From: Enoplosus armatus
Taxonomy: Eukaryota > Chordata > Actinopteri > Centrarchiformes > Enoplosidae
NCBI RefSeq assembly: GCF_043641665.1
Contig: NC_092192.1
Coordinates: 17,324,658 to 17,388,657 of the forward strand
Length of the DNA: 64,000 nucleotides
Reading direction: 5' to 3'
The notes under the pieces were generated by a model. The model was not told the DNA's origin. It did not search any database and saw only the letters and a list, made by a program, of their open reading frames with translations. How positions within the stretch are numbered: the stretch's first letter is position 1; the number at the start of each line of letters is the position of its first letter. The translations under genes and the position numbers were made by a program. Of the stretch, positions 18,814 through 29,799 are shown one piece after another.

Positions 18814-20424
18814 TAGAAATACAAACACAAACAAAGAGAAACCACCTGTTCTCTTGATATTTGTCTTATAATGTCCTACTGCAGTTTTGACTGGGAGCCA
18901 GACCTCAGTTGCGCTAAAAAAATTTGGGATGGCACTTGGGGTGGTCGATGAGAGACTGGCACCACTGTTGCCACCTCACTGCCTGAGCCCTGTTCTTGGA
19001 AAAATCTAGTCTTTCCTTTCATTTCAATTCAACAGATGCAATTCATTTGCTAATTCACCTTTCTGGCATACCAATTTTGAAGTCTATTAAGCTATTGGCA
19101 TCATTGCAGCCTTATGCTGAGTAACTTGATGGTACTGTGGTGATGAATTCTGGCGCTATCATGCACTAATTTCAGTACTTTTACATGTACCAGATGGCAA
19201 CACCAAATGGCTTACACCTGTATGCATGTGTTGGTGCATGTGTTTATTTTTATCTGTTGGCTTGGAAATGATGGTAGCAGTGCAGAGGTTGCTGAGAGAT
19301 TGGTTAAGTGCCTCCGTTGACTCGTTGGCCTGACAGACTGAAGGACTGTAGGCTGTATGGGTTTAGCTGAAAAAATGGAAATCACCACCAACTCCCCATA
19401 TGTCAGACTTGTGTACAGTAAGTTTAGCAAAATAAATTCATTCATTCATTCGTTATTGCTAATGTCCTCTGTTACTGGTTTACCACTTGCCAATATCTCA
19501 GTGCTAATTGTTTGCTCCAGACTGGTCCACTGATTTGCTACGGTAATTTTGTTTAATTCCAAAACATTTTAATCAGACAGAGAACACAGCTTTGCTAAAG
19601 GTATATCCTACAGCTTCGCTAAGTTCCATCAGACGCTGATCGAGGCTAATCACAAGGGGTCCCAAGATTAGGGCGGCAGTGGTGCAAACATTGTATCAGA
19701 CCATGGTGTGATAGAGAGAGATGAGCCAAGGAAATGCCTGATGTACCAAAGCAACTATGCTCAGACTCGGATACAATAAGATCAGAGACACAAGCGGTTA
19801 AAATTAGGTGTCTTTGTGAAGTGCCTGAGCTCCTGGTCTATTAGCGGATGAAGAGCTCATTGAACTGAAAGGACCTCAGAGTTGAGTTGTCGTCCACAAG
19901 AGTGAGATTGTGAATGGCTTATTTTCCTTGGTCTTAAGGGAATTGACTTGTAAGTATTGTATCGGATGATTTGTGTCCTTATCAGTCCTTTAATAACCCT
20001 TCTTAACTCTGCTCCACAGTTCAGGCTGCATCTGCGCTCCGGGGATTGACCATCAGTGAGTCTACATCCCCCGACAAGATTATCAGGTTCACACAAGAAA
20101 CCACTATTTCTATTCAGTCAGCCTTTGAGGATGCAATGTACAACCAAAACACACTGGCAAAAACAACATTCTATTTATCATAGATAAATGTGTATCAATA
20201 CACAAGTGTGTACTTTAAAATGCAATTCATTCAACATTGAGTTCAGGAACAGAAAGACTACTTTTCAGTGTCGCCGCTATCTAATCTTTCTCTTATTTCG
20301 TCACGACGTCTGTCAAACTTCTGTTGAATGATCTTGTCAAACTTTAAATTGGTTCCTTTCTGGGAAGTTGTCAGCTGTCACTTTAGTGCTGACTTGATGC
20401 TATTCATTACCCTCCATTACTATT
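18812..20424. other. gene-free intergenic stretch
   Basis: No exon, RNA gene or recognised element. Confidence 0.45.
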
Positions 20425-20636
20425 ACTACCCCGGGGAAGACCCAGAACACGCAGGTGGGATTGCATATCTCTAACACTGACCCTAACCCTGGCCTGGGAA
20501 CCCCTCAGAATCCCCCAGGAGGAGCTGGAAAATGTTGGTGGGCAGAGGGACGTCTGGACTACCTTGCTTCGCCTGCTGCCACTGTGACCCGGCCACGGAT
20601 AAGAGGAAGAAAATGGATGGATGGATGGACTGTTAA
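20425..20636 (+). mobile_element. Rex3-like RTE LINE, 3' end
   Basis: One plus-strand frame reads AWEPLRIPQEELENVGGQRDVWTTLLRLLPL, close to the C-terminal WERLGIP..ELEEVAGE..VW.SLLRLLPP pattern of fish RTE-type (Rex3) reverse transcriptase proteins. It is followed by a short 3' UTR and a (TGGA)n tail at 20615-20630. Only this end is present, as expected for 5'-truncated LINE insertion. Substitutions show it is inactive. Confidence 0.65.
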
Positions 20637-20722
20637 ACATCATGTTAGCACTGTCAGCATTAGAATGTTAGCATGCTGGCATTAGCATTTAGGTCAAATC
20701 AGCACTGTAAAGCCTTGTTACT
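20637..20722 (+). repeat. dispersed repeat family R1, partial copy
   Basis: 'gaatgttagcatgctggcattagcatttaggtcaaatcagcactgtaaagcct' matches the 3' part of the copy at 27285-27660. It sits directly against the (TGGA)n end of the Rex3-like fragment. Confidence 0.6.
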
Positions 20723-21859
20723 ATATTGTTCACTCTATCACAAATAAAGTCATGTCATTAGTAACTCGCTAAGCATTTCTTCCACTTAATCTCTCCTGAT
20801 TGAAAAACAGTTTGATGGATTTGAACTGTTTTGTTCTTGTCTGTGTAGCTATGTCAAGGGCATTAACGTCACTTCCATACGCAGGTCCTACTGTTGTCTC
20901 CATGCTCCATGCAACAGTGGGAAGTTTGTCATAGGAAAGCATATTTACACATGTATACACAATCCATTGTCCTTGTCATCTAGTATTATCTAATAGTGCG
21001 CCAAGATAGTATGTGAAAGCATGTTGGCACTGGACTGCAGTCCGCAGTCAGTTGCACCCTGTCACCTACACTTGGGCTACTACGCAAAAGGCTGTGCCAA
21101 TGCCAATAGCTTAATAGTCATCACAGGTTAGCTGGAGTTGGATGTGTGTGTGTGGGTTTGCGCGTGTGTGTGTTGTTTGGCTCTGTACCGCTCGATCCTG
21201 CTTTCTTTTACGGGGGGGTTGCGTTGGGTATGTGGAAGTGTTGGTGTTAAAAGCAGCAGACACACTGGCAGTGACAGAGGAGGCGTTGGACAGCTCCCAG
21301 GCTCCGGCATGTCCTCCTGCCTTCACTCTCACCTTAATCCAAACTGAAAAGACAACACATTCTAGCAATACAGACTCAGTGACTTGAGAGCTGCCCCCAT
21401 TGCCGGCAGGGAATTAGGAATGAGATGAGTCAACTGTTTCTTTTCACTTCTCCCCTCTGTGTTTTTGCATCTGTGAGCGTCTGTGTGTTTGTGCATGTAC
21501 CCAGATTTGGCGTGAACACAATGACAGAAACAGTGAAGGACAAACAGCAGCAGCAAGATCAGACACCCTCATCTCATCAAAGTAGTTCCTTTGTACAAAC
21601 ATTTACTGAACACAGGCTTTTAAGAATTAAAAAAAATGTGCATTTACCTCCTTCTTACCAGACTGACAGTAATAATTTAACTTTTGCTTATTTTCATTCA
21701 GATTTTGTTTTTCATTTAGATATGTGCGATTTATATCTGAGAATAGTACTACATGTTTCTGGTGGACAGTTTCTTTCAACACAATATTTGAAATTGTGTG
21801 TACATTCCCCTTTTCCCCCTTTCCTTAAAGAATAAAGGCCCTTGTAGTTTGCTCGTGAT
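20723..21859. other. gene-free intergenic stretch
   Basis: GT-rich patches around 21140-21175 produce overlapping open frames on both strands, without family motifs or supporting splice sites. Confidence 0.45.
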
Positions 21860-22073
21860 TTAACCTCCTAAGACCCAAGCTCTATCTTAATTTCTCTTTG
21901 CTATTTGGGCTTATTGGGACCTGATAAGTATAAAAATTAAGCATCATCTGTTGACATGATGTGGTTCTGCATACGGGGACAATTTTGAATTTCCATATAA
22001 GCAGAATTAAGTATTATGGTATAACCCAAAATGTGATGTCCACGCATGTGGATGCCAGGTCCTAGGAGGTTAA
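21860..22073. mobile_element. piggyBac-like non-autonomous element (MITE)
   Basis: A 206-bp non-coding unit (21864-22069) is flanked on both sides by TTAA (21860-21863 and 22070-22073), the target duplication used by piggyBac-type transposases. Its ends are inverted repeats: left CCTCCTAAGACCC, right end in reverse complement CCTCCTAGGACCT, 11 of 13 matching. There is no open frame, so it would depend on a transposase elsewhere. Confidence 0.75.
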
Positions 22074-25000
22074 TGAAGGTAAAACACAGTGAACGATTGT
22101 GCGGCTCTTCTCAAATCAGACACTGCATATGTGTCCTGTCCTTCAGATGGCTGCAGGGATTTAATGAACTGAAGGAGAAACAGACTGAATGCAGACTGAT
22201 TTAGCAACGTTCCTGTTTTAACCACAATAAAAGTAATTTTTTTATGCCAATTTAAATCTAGGCTACAGGCTGATAAGTGTTTGCTAAGCATTTGCTTTGA
22301 GTATTCTTTTTGCTGTTTCCTGTTTGGGCCTCTCTTCCGTAGTGCTGCCACGAAAAAATACAGCCCCAAGACTAATTTAATTTTGTTTCACTTGAAGTGA
22401 ATTGAAGACAGCATACTTCTTTATATTTTAGTCTTTCTATTTGTTTTGTGTTTGTGTCACTCTGTCAGCAAAAAGCATGTCACCACTGCATGTAAACCTT
22501 GTCTGAGGTATGATTCCAAATCCGACACATTAGCTGACATGATCTAAAATGGCACATTGATGCCAAACGTGACTCCTTAAATAATGCTATGACTCAATGA
22601 GTCTAAACAAGATAGCGGAACATTTTGATTTGCTGATGGTCCGCCAAGTCGACTTGATCCCTGGCCAAGTATTGGCTTTATTGTGAGGAATAAAGAGTGA
22701 TTATTTTATGTATTCTTGACACGCAATTTCTATTAGAGCAAAATACATTGCACCTGATTTATGAGATTAAGGTCTGCACACTGTTTAATCAGGTCAGTGG
22801 GATTACGAAAATACCTCAATGTGTTTTGTGTGAGCACTGGGTGTCAGGCGGGATAACACTTCTCACCTGTGGTTCACAGGGATGACCCTCTATGGCGTTA
22901 TAATCCGGGCTTCAGAGGTTTGATAAGGGTAAGAGCCTTATAAGCTATGGGAGGTCAGATGGATGTCTGAAAGCAATGGTAGCTCCCAAAGACACATTAG
23001 TGGAGGATTAAACACCGTCTTTTGCCATGGTTGCATATGGTGACAAAACTGCTTTAACAAAAAGAAGAGTACTCGCCTCACATACCATAAACTTCTCAGC
23101 AGGTCACCTTGGAAAGCTAATCATTGTGTCACACAATTCCACGTGGAATCTCTTTAGGTTTGACAGCTGAAAACTACACCCTACCCAAAGTTTAGGTCAA
23201 GGTTTTTCAAACATTTTAGTGCATTTCCCCCAAAATGTGCAAGCATCTTGGCTTTTGTTCTAACAAGTAAATGAAAAAAAGCCTAACTTCCGAGTGATTT
23301 TTTTCTTATCCTTTGACCAATAACAAAACATCTTTATACCTGGACATGTCAATCAGCCTTAAACCTGCCCCTAACATGTGTGAGGTGAAATAGATTTTAC
23401 AAGGAAACAACCACAGGACTTAAAGAGAGCTAAGAATCTTAGCCTCAACAAACCTCTAAATCCAGCTCCAAAATGAGAGCGTACTTGGGTGACATCTCTT
23501 ACTATATAAAGAAACGCTCATTGCCACAACAATTGTCTAAAATCATCCCAGATGGAACAGTGTAGACTTTTCTCTCTGTAGACATTTTGACTTGCTGAAG
23601 CAGAAGAGAATGGAATGCTGCCATTATTGATTTTATTATCTTTTACTGAATAGAGGCATTACAAGTAAAATTGAGGAATTAATTAAATGTAACTTGTTTT
23701 ATTGGACATTTTATATTTAAAATTGGCTTTTGTGTTTACTTTTATTAAAGTATTCACTGGAGTAATCCATTCAGCAAAGTCCATCAGGCCATAATGTGAT
23801 GGGGGGGGCATTAGTTGTGTTGTGCCACCTGAGCACTTTGACACCTGGCTCAGAATTAAATGGATTTAGTCAGATCAGCAGACAAACCGACTTTTCTCAA
23901 ACGGTTCGCTTGTTCCTGGAAAAGGGAGTGTGCCTAGAGAGATGATGATTGGGAATAAGCCACTTGAAGCCGTCTGTATCTTGCTTTTTGGGTGTCTCAC
24001 TTAAGAACAGCAAACCATCAGCTTTTGCCATCAGCTGCCTGTGAGGAATCCACATTCCCAATTTGATAATGTCTGTGATGATTTCAGGTATTTGTTTTCA
24101 TTTGCATGTCAAGAATACATTCCTAGTTGCACATAACAGCTGGTCATTTTGCCCTTACCCTATGTATTTTTTACTTTATTATTTCTTTTACGTTATTATT
24201 ATAACTATTAACCAACCACACTAGAGAATACATACAATATATGTTATATAAATATGTGGTAGTTCACGCAGACATTCTGAACCATAATTAAAAGGCAGCT
24301 TCATCTGACATTGTGGGATCTGCTAAAAAGCATCAAATTTCAGTCAGTCACCTCTAGCAAAATGTTAAACAGTAGAATTCATTCTCACCAATCTGTGTGA
24401 ATGTAATTATGTCACATACCCAATTTACTAAGTGAATGCACACAATTTTCACTTTACTGGAGTTTTAACCAATTGAGTAACATACTGCACAGAGGAAAAA
24501 TCCCTGAGCAGTATAAAGGTATTTCTCCAAATTATTTCAAAAGTGTTTTAACATCCAAGTGTACAGCAGGTCTGACATTTTTACCAAGATTGATTCACAG
24601 CCAGTGGAGTGGCTTAGTGGGAATAATCACTTCCGGAGCACACTATTAACTTATTACATTCATCCTAAATCTAGATCACCAACAGGTTTTAGTGGATTCT
24701 CTTTGCTCATGGATGCCTGTTAACAAAAAAGTTTCTTATTTTAAGCAGTCAAAAATAGCAGTATATTAAGTCAAATTGAATGAAATGATGAATGAATTAT
24801 TTGTACAATTATGAAAATGTGCTAAAATACAGAAATGACAACAATAGCAGTTATCATGATTTGGGGATTTTTGCGTATCTGTGTTGCAAACCAATTGTTA
24901 AAGTAGCTCACTGGGATGGCGAGGCTGCTCTTCATTTATAGAGGCTCTAGGGCATTCAAGGACAGAAGGAGATAAATCCAGTCCTGTTTTATACAATTTA

Positions 25001-25456
25001 CTTCTGAGTATCATACATTTCAAATTATTTCAAATGTATGATAATGTGTAATAGCATTGTTTTACCTGTTATGCTCAACAAACAACATACATTTGTTGCA
25101 TGTGAATGAAACATTGCCATTGAGCACATTGAAAAAGAAAATGACCATGTAACATAAAATATAACAAAAAAAAAGTAGCATTAAGGTCCCTTTTTGTTGC
25201 ACATAAGGTGGACATTAAGTTCACTTCATGACACTTTCTCAGATTATGTTCACTCTGTGCACATGTGTTGCAATGGCCAGAAAAGGAGTGACTTTGAGCT
25301 GCAGGCAATTGAGTGTCTCTGTGAGTTTTTGTCTACGAGCAAAAGAGTGAATAAGTGAGTGGACTGAGATATCAGGAGGAGAGAAAGAGATTGTGGAGGG
25401 AGGCGCTGTTCTTTGTGAGCAAGGCATGAAGCAGAAAGGGAAGGGGATTCCTGTCA
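22074..25456. other. gene-free intergenic stretch
   Basis: Uniformly AT-rich. No exon, RNA gene or element recognised. Confidence 0.45.
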
Positions 25457-25732
25457 GGCGGCATGGTGGCGCAGTGGTTAGCACTGTCGCATGGGAGATA
25501 AAGCTGGTTAGAGCGGGTTGGGGGTTCGGCTGCCCCCGTCATGTCGAAGTGTCCTTGAGCAAGACACTGAACCCTAAGCTGCTCCCGATGGAGACCAGCA
25601 CCTTGCATGGCAGCTCGGACACCATTGGTGTGTGAATGTGTGAGTGAATGGGTGAATGAGACTTAGCTGTAAAGCGCTTTGGGAACCGTGAAGGTTGAAA
25701 GGTGCTATATAAGTGAGATCATTTACCATTTT
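25457..25732 (+). mobile_element. tRNA-derived SINE with LINE-like tail, near full length
   Basis: The head GGCGGCATGGTGGCGCAGTGGTTAGCAC contains a box-A-like TGGCGCAGTGGTT. A box-B-like GGTTCGGCTGCC lies about 60 bases further on, as in a tRNA-type pol III promoter. The body has 'gtgtccttgagcaagacactgaaccc'. The tail is 'tgtaaagcgctttgggaaccgtgaaggttgaaaggtgctatataag', ending in 'atttaccatt', the shared 3' end of many fish SINE/LINE pairs. The newest-looking element in the window. Confidence 0.75.
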
Positions 25733-25985
25733 ATCTGTATTAGGGGTGAAGGTGCCAATCTGCCTAAATGGGTCTGATCAAAAGTGTACATTTTGAAAGT
25801 GCCCTGTCTACTGGGAAGGTCCATGTGATCACAGACCATCCAGTTTGTAGGCGTCAATGTGGAGCCAGACCTCATGACCTACCACAAAGGGTAGCCATTG
25901 TGTTGCAACAAGTCCCCCTATTCAGCAACTATTAAAAAAATCAGCTAACAATTCATCACAAGATGCCTGTAAACCACACCAGTGT

Positions 25986-26047
25986 ATATAAGCAAATCTG
26001 CCTCACCAGATTTTTACATTTCAAAGTCTGGTGAGACAGATTTGCTT
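25986..26047. repeat. near-perfect hairpin (25-bp stem, 8-base loop)
   Basis: Arm 25990-26010 and arm 26027-26047 are reverse complements at 20 of 21 positions (one C:A mismatch). Inner pairs (26011-26014 with 26023-26026, including one G:T) extend the stem to 25 bp around an 8-base loop. It could be a miniature foldback element or a pre-miRNA-like transcript structure. It is short for a typical animal pre-miRNA stem, so no RNA gene is claimed. Confidence 0.85.
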
Positions 26048-27279
26048 CCATACCAGTGCCACAAAGCATGAGAGAGGCAGAATTTAATTACAACAAGACA
26101 CTTGTCACATAAATTAGATAATAATGAAAGGAGAAAATCTGGAGAGGTCTGAGTCTAATCTTTTAAAAATAGAGTAAAATATAAAAAGAATAATTTGCAT
26201 GATGAAAATATGTATTTGATCACAATCCTGCTTGCCTTCTTTCAGGCAGAGCATGGGGAGAAAAGGAGGGCACGTCATCTCCCATCATCTGGAGAAGTCT
26301 TTCTGCTCATAGCACTTACTCTAGAGCCTCCCAAGAGTGGCAGAGGGCAAGCCATTAAAGGCCTGTTGAACACTACAGATACTGTCAGAAGGAGACAGGA
26401 GACCTGGAACGAAACAAGTTAGACAGGCTCCACCAAAGGATGTGACACTCTCACACTCTCACAGCTCTCACTGCTCCGTACTTAGAGTGTGATGGTGCCA
26501 GATGAGCATCAGGCTAATTTAGTAATCAAAATTTCATGGATCACACTTAGGGAAGATGCAAAGTTGGAAGGTAATTGTTTGTTGTATAGATTTATAGAGA
26601 CAGAAGAAAGTAGTGATCAAAACAGGTGGGTGACAAATTAAAGACAACATGAAGTGTCTAAGTTAGGAATTGGGCCACCACAAGCTGCCAGAATAGCTTG
26701 ACTTTCAGGTCTGTGACCCCTCGTGCCCTATGAGGAAGCATCTGTTTCTCCACACCTTTGTTCAGGTTTTTCATTAAAGTTCCCCTCCACTTAAAAATGT
26801 GTTTTTCTTTTTGTTCCTACAGTTGGATGTTTGAGCTTCACTGTGCAGAATGATGTGTGTGCAGAGTTTGACACTAGAAGGCTGTTTTCACATTCATCTG
26901 CTGAAGTAGGAGATGTCTTGTGTCCAGCAGAAAAGCTTTAGAAATTAACAAAATTTTCATCTTCATAGATTCTGGAATTTTCAATGAGCTAGAAGCAGTA
27001 GATGCATTTTTAAGGACTTTAATTTGGAAATTATACTTTTTATTGCAGAAGAAACATATTAGACACACATTATTGTTCCAAGCAGACTATCTGTATATAT
27101 GTTTTAATACATGTCTGGAGGTGCTCAGTCTGTGTCGGCTTGACCATCCCAGTAAACATGGTTTGGGTGATTAGAGGATGAAAGTGAAAGTTTTTCAGAC
27201 ATTAAGGTTACATCTTGTTTCTTCAACATGTACCAGATCCTATTATACAGCTCAGTTTTAACATAGAGACCCACTTCAG
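26048..27279. other. gene-free intergenic stretch
   Basis: No exon or recognised element. Confidence 0.4.
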
Positions 27280-27660
27280 TCCAGATTGAAATATCTCAAC
27301 AACTATCAGATGGATTGCCATAAATTTTGGTCCACACATTCATGTCTTCCTCAGGATGAATTGTAATAACTTTGGTCAAGGTTTCATAAAGTGCCATCAT
27401 CAGTTTAAAATTTTAATTTGGACAATGTTTTGGTTTATGACCAAATACCTGCAAAACTAATGGCATTCCCATCATCCTCAGCTGTGCTTTGTGTTTAGTG
27501 CTAATTAGCATGTTAACAACTTAAGCAATACGGTGGACATGGTAAACATTATACTTGCTAAACATCTGCATGTGTGTGTTTGCAATGTGAGCATGTTAGA
27601 ACGCTGATGTTAGCATTTAGCTCAAAGCACTGCTGCGCCTAAATACAGCCTCACAGCAGC
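27280..27660 (+). repeat. dispersed repeat family R1, longest copy
   Basis: Begins 'gattgaaatatctcaacaactatcagatggattgccata' and ends with TTAGCATTTAGCTCAAAGCACTGCTG. Other copies are at 18305 (reverse, 5' part), 20637 (3' part) and 45565 (reverse, 3' part). It is non-coding, with several TTAGCATG-type repeats inside. Class unknown to me. Confidence 0.7.
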
Positions 27661-29790
27661 ATATACTTACTGGGTTCACCCAAAGCCTTACCAGTGAAAA
27701 AGATCACAAACCAATTCTTGAAAATATCCACTCTCCCTCCCATGTCTCTGTCCCATGTGTTCTATCTCCTCGCTGAATGAGCCTCATGCAGAGTCTTCTG
27801 GGATCATTTTAAAAGTGCGAGGGATGGAGGACCAGCTGAAGCGACCCCAGCTTTGGAGCCAAATGTGATAAAAAAAAAAACCCAAAACATTTTAAATCTA
27901 TAAAACTTCCAACCACACACATATTTTTTTGTTTTAAAAAAGACAGTCAGGACTTGGTGAGGGCACGAGTGCGTGTGTGAAATCCACCATATAATCCACC
28001 TGAAATTGTTGGGGTCTGTTACATTCAGCTTCATCTTCCCCCTGAATCCATCATACTGGTATGAATATGGGGAAAAGAAAGTTTTTTTTACCTTTGGCAA
28101 TGTAAGGACTGGGGTGTCAGAAGTACCTCCTAGTTTGCTGTGATGATGCTTATTTGTAGGAAATAGGAGGAGGGGGAGAGGTGGTGGACACTGTGACGCT
28201 CCACTGGCTGATGTACAGTGACAGACTGTCTGCAGCATGAGGGGAGTGTTGCATGTTAGGCAGGTCAGCAGATGCTGGGTTGACAGTCAATAAAATATTC
28301 AAGTCAAGACACTGCTATCATGGATCTGGTGTCTGTAATGTCTCAGCAACAGACCATGGGTAAGGACAAGAAATGTGTTCCTCAAGTACAGTATGTGTAT
28401 GTCACAGGGACATCAAAAAAATTACCAGGGATGTTTTTATTCACTTTTGTGAGTTGTGAGTTATGTTTTCAAGCCCAACTTACAGCAGATGGATGGAAAG
28501 GCTGAGGGACAATCTTGTCAGCACTGGCATCATTTCTTTCAATCGACCTACAGTATAATATCAAAAAACAACACCTTTCTCGCACCTCGCTCCTGGCAGA
28601 GGTTTGGTGTAGGGGTTTCGCAGCCCGCTCTCAAACACGAGCCTTCAGCTATTTGGGCATCAAGGGAGAGAGGATGAGGAAAGCCAGCTGCAATACCACC
28701 GAAGCTGCAGAGAGAGCCTCAAGGTGGCTGTGGCCGAGGGAGGAGACGCATGGGGTCAGTCGCAGCTCGCTGACACAAGCTGAGTCACCTGGAGGAGGGT
28801 GTATGACGTTGAAAGACCTGAAACACCCAATGATTCCAGGAACCTCACTGAAGCTGTGCATCAGATGTATTTGCACACAGTATAATATTATGCCCATGGC
28901 AACACCATTCTCTTTTCAAAGAGTAAATCTTAAAACATTTTATAAATGAGGCAATTTTCCACATTAATCAAATATAATGTCAAACCATTTTTCCTGTTCA
29001 AGTGGATATATTCAGATAGTCTAATGATCCATTACTGGAACTCATTTGAGTGTGGCTTTATGCTTTCCATTGGCCAGCAACCCTTAATCTTTGGCTGTAC
29101 GTCTTCTTTAAAAATGGTAATGGAAAGGGCAAAACTCAACTCAAAGTCTGCTTACTCGCTTGTTCTGGAGCTTTTGGCCTTATCTCATCAGCAGGCGGAG
29201 TTTGCTCAGTTGTCATGGAACTGTAGATGTTAACTTTCCATTTTCGGGGCACTTTTTGATCCACTTGCTTGATGAAAAAGAAAAAAAGAAAAGGTAAATT
29301 GATTTCATGCAATGTGTCCTTGAACAAAAAAAAAAAAAGACATAAATAAGCCATTGACTGACTCACAACATTTTTTAAAGTTAAACCCAACAAATCATTA
29401 AGTTATTTTTAAACACATTTTATATAAAAAGATGATGTACTGCCATGTGTGTTTCTGACCTCGACCTGTGGAGTTTAAATAGTAGACATCAGCTTTTCTG
29501 ATGAACAAAACACGGATAGCAAATATATTGAAGAGGCCAGTTACTGTAGAGACACAACTGTTTAATCCCTTTACATTATTGCCATCTACTGGAACATAAC
29601 GTAATTGTTAAACGTAAGAAGTATTACCTCTGCATTCAAACTACACAGTAGCTGAAGGCAATATAAACACGATTCTATTAAGTTGATCAACAAAAAACAT
29701 GCTGAAGTCATTAATCATAGTCACAGTAACAGTTCCACACACTGGGCTAGATATCATTATTAACAACATAGACACCATAACAGAACCAAT
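27661..29790. other. gene-free intergenic stretch between R1 and ppm1d
   Basis: Two 144-codon open frames lie here (28238-27804 on minus, 28515-28949 on plus). Neither shows known motifs or splice-site support, so neither is called. A-rich tracts lie at 29276-29293 and 29326-29338. Confidence 0.4.
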
Positions 29791-29799
29791 TGGAAAATG

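Noticed and set aside
27804..28238. 144-codon minus-strand open frame
   Set aside because: Composition follows local poly-A/T runs, there is no known domain, and no splice or promoter support.
28515..28949. 144-codon plus-strand open frame
   Set aside because: No recognisable motif; overlaps other random frames; no flanking splice sites that make a gene.
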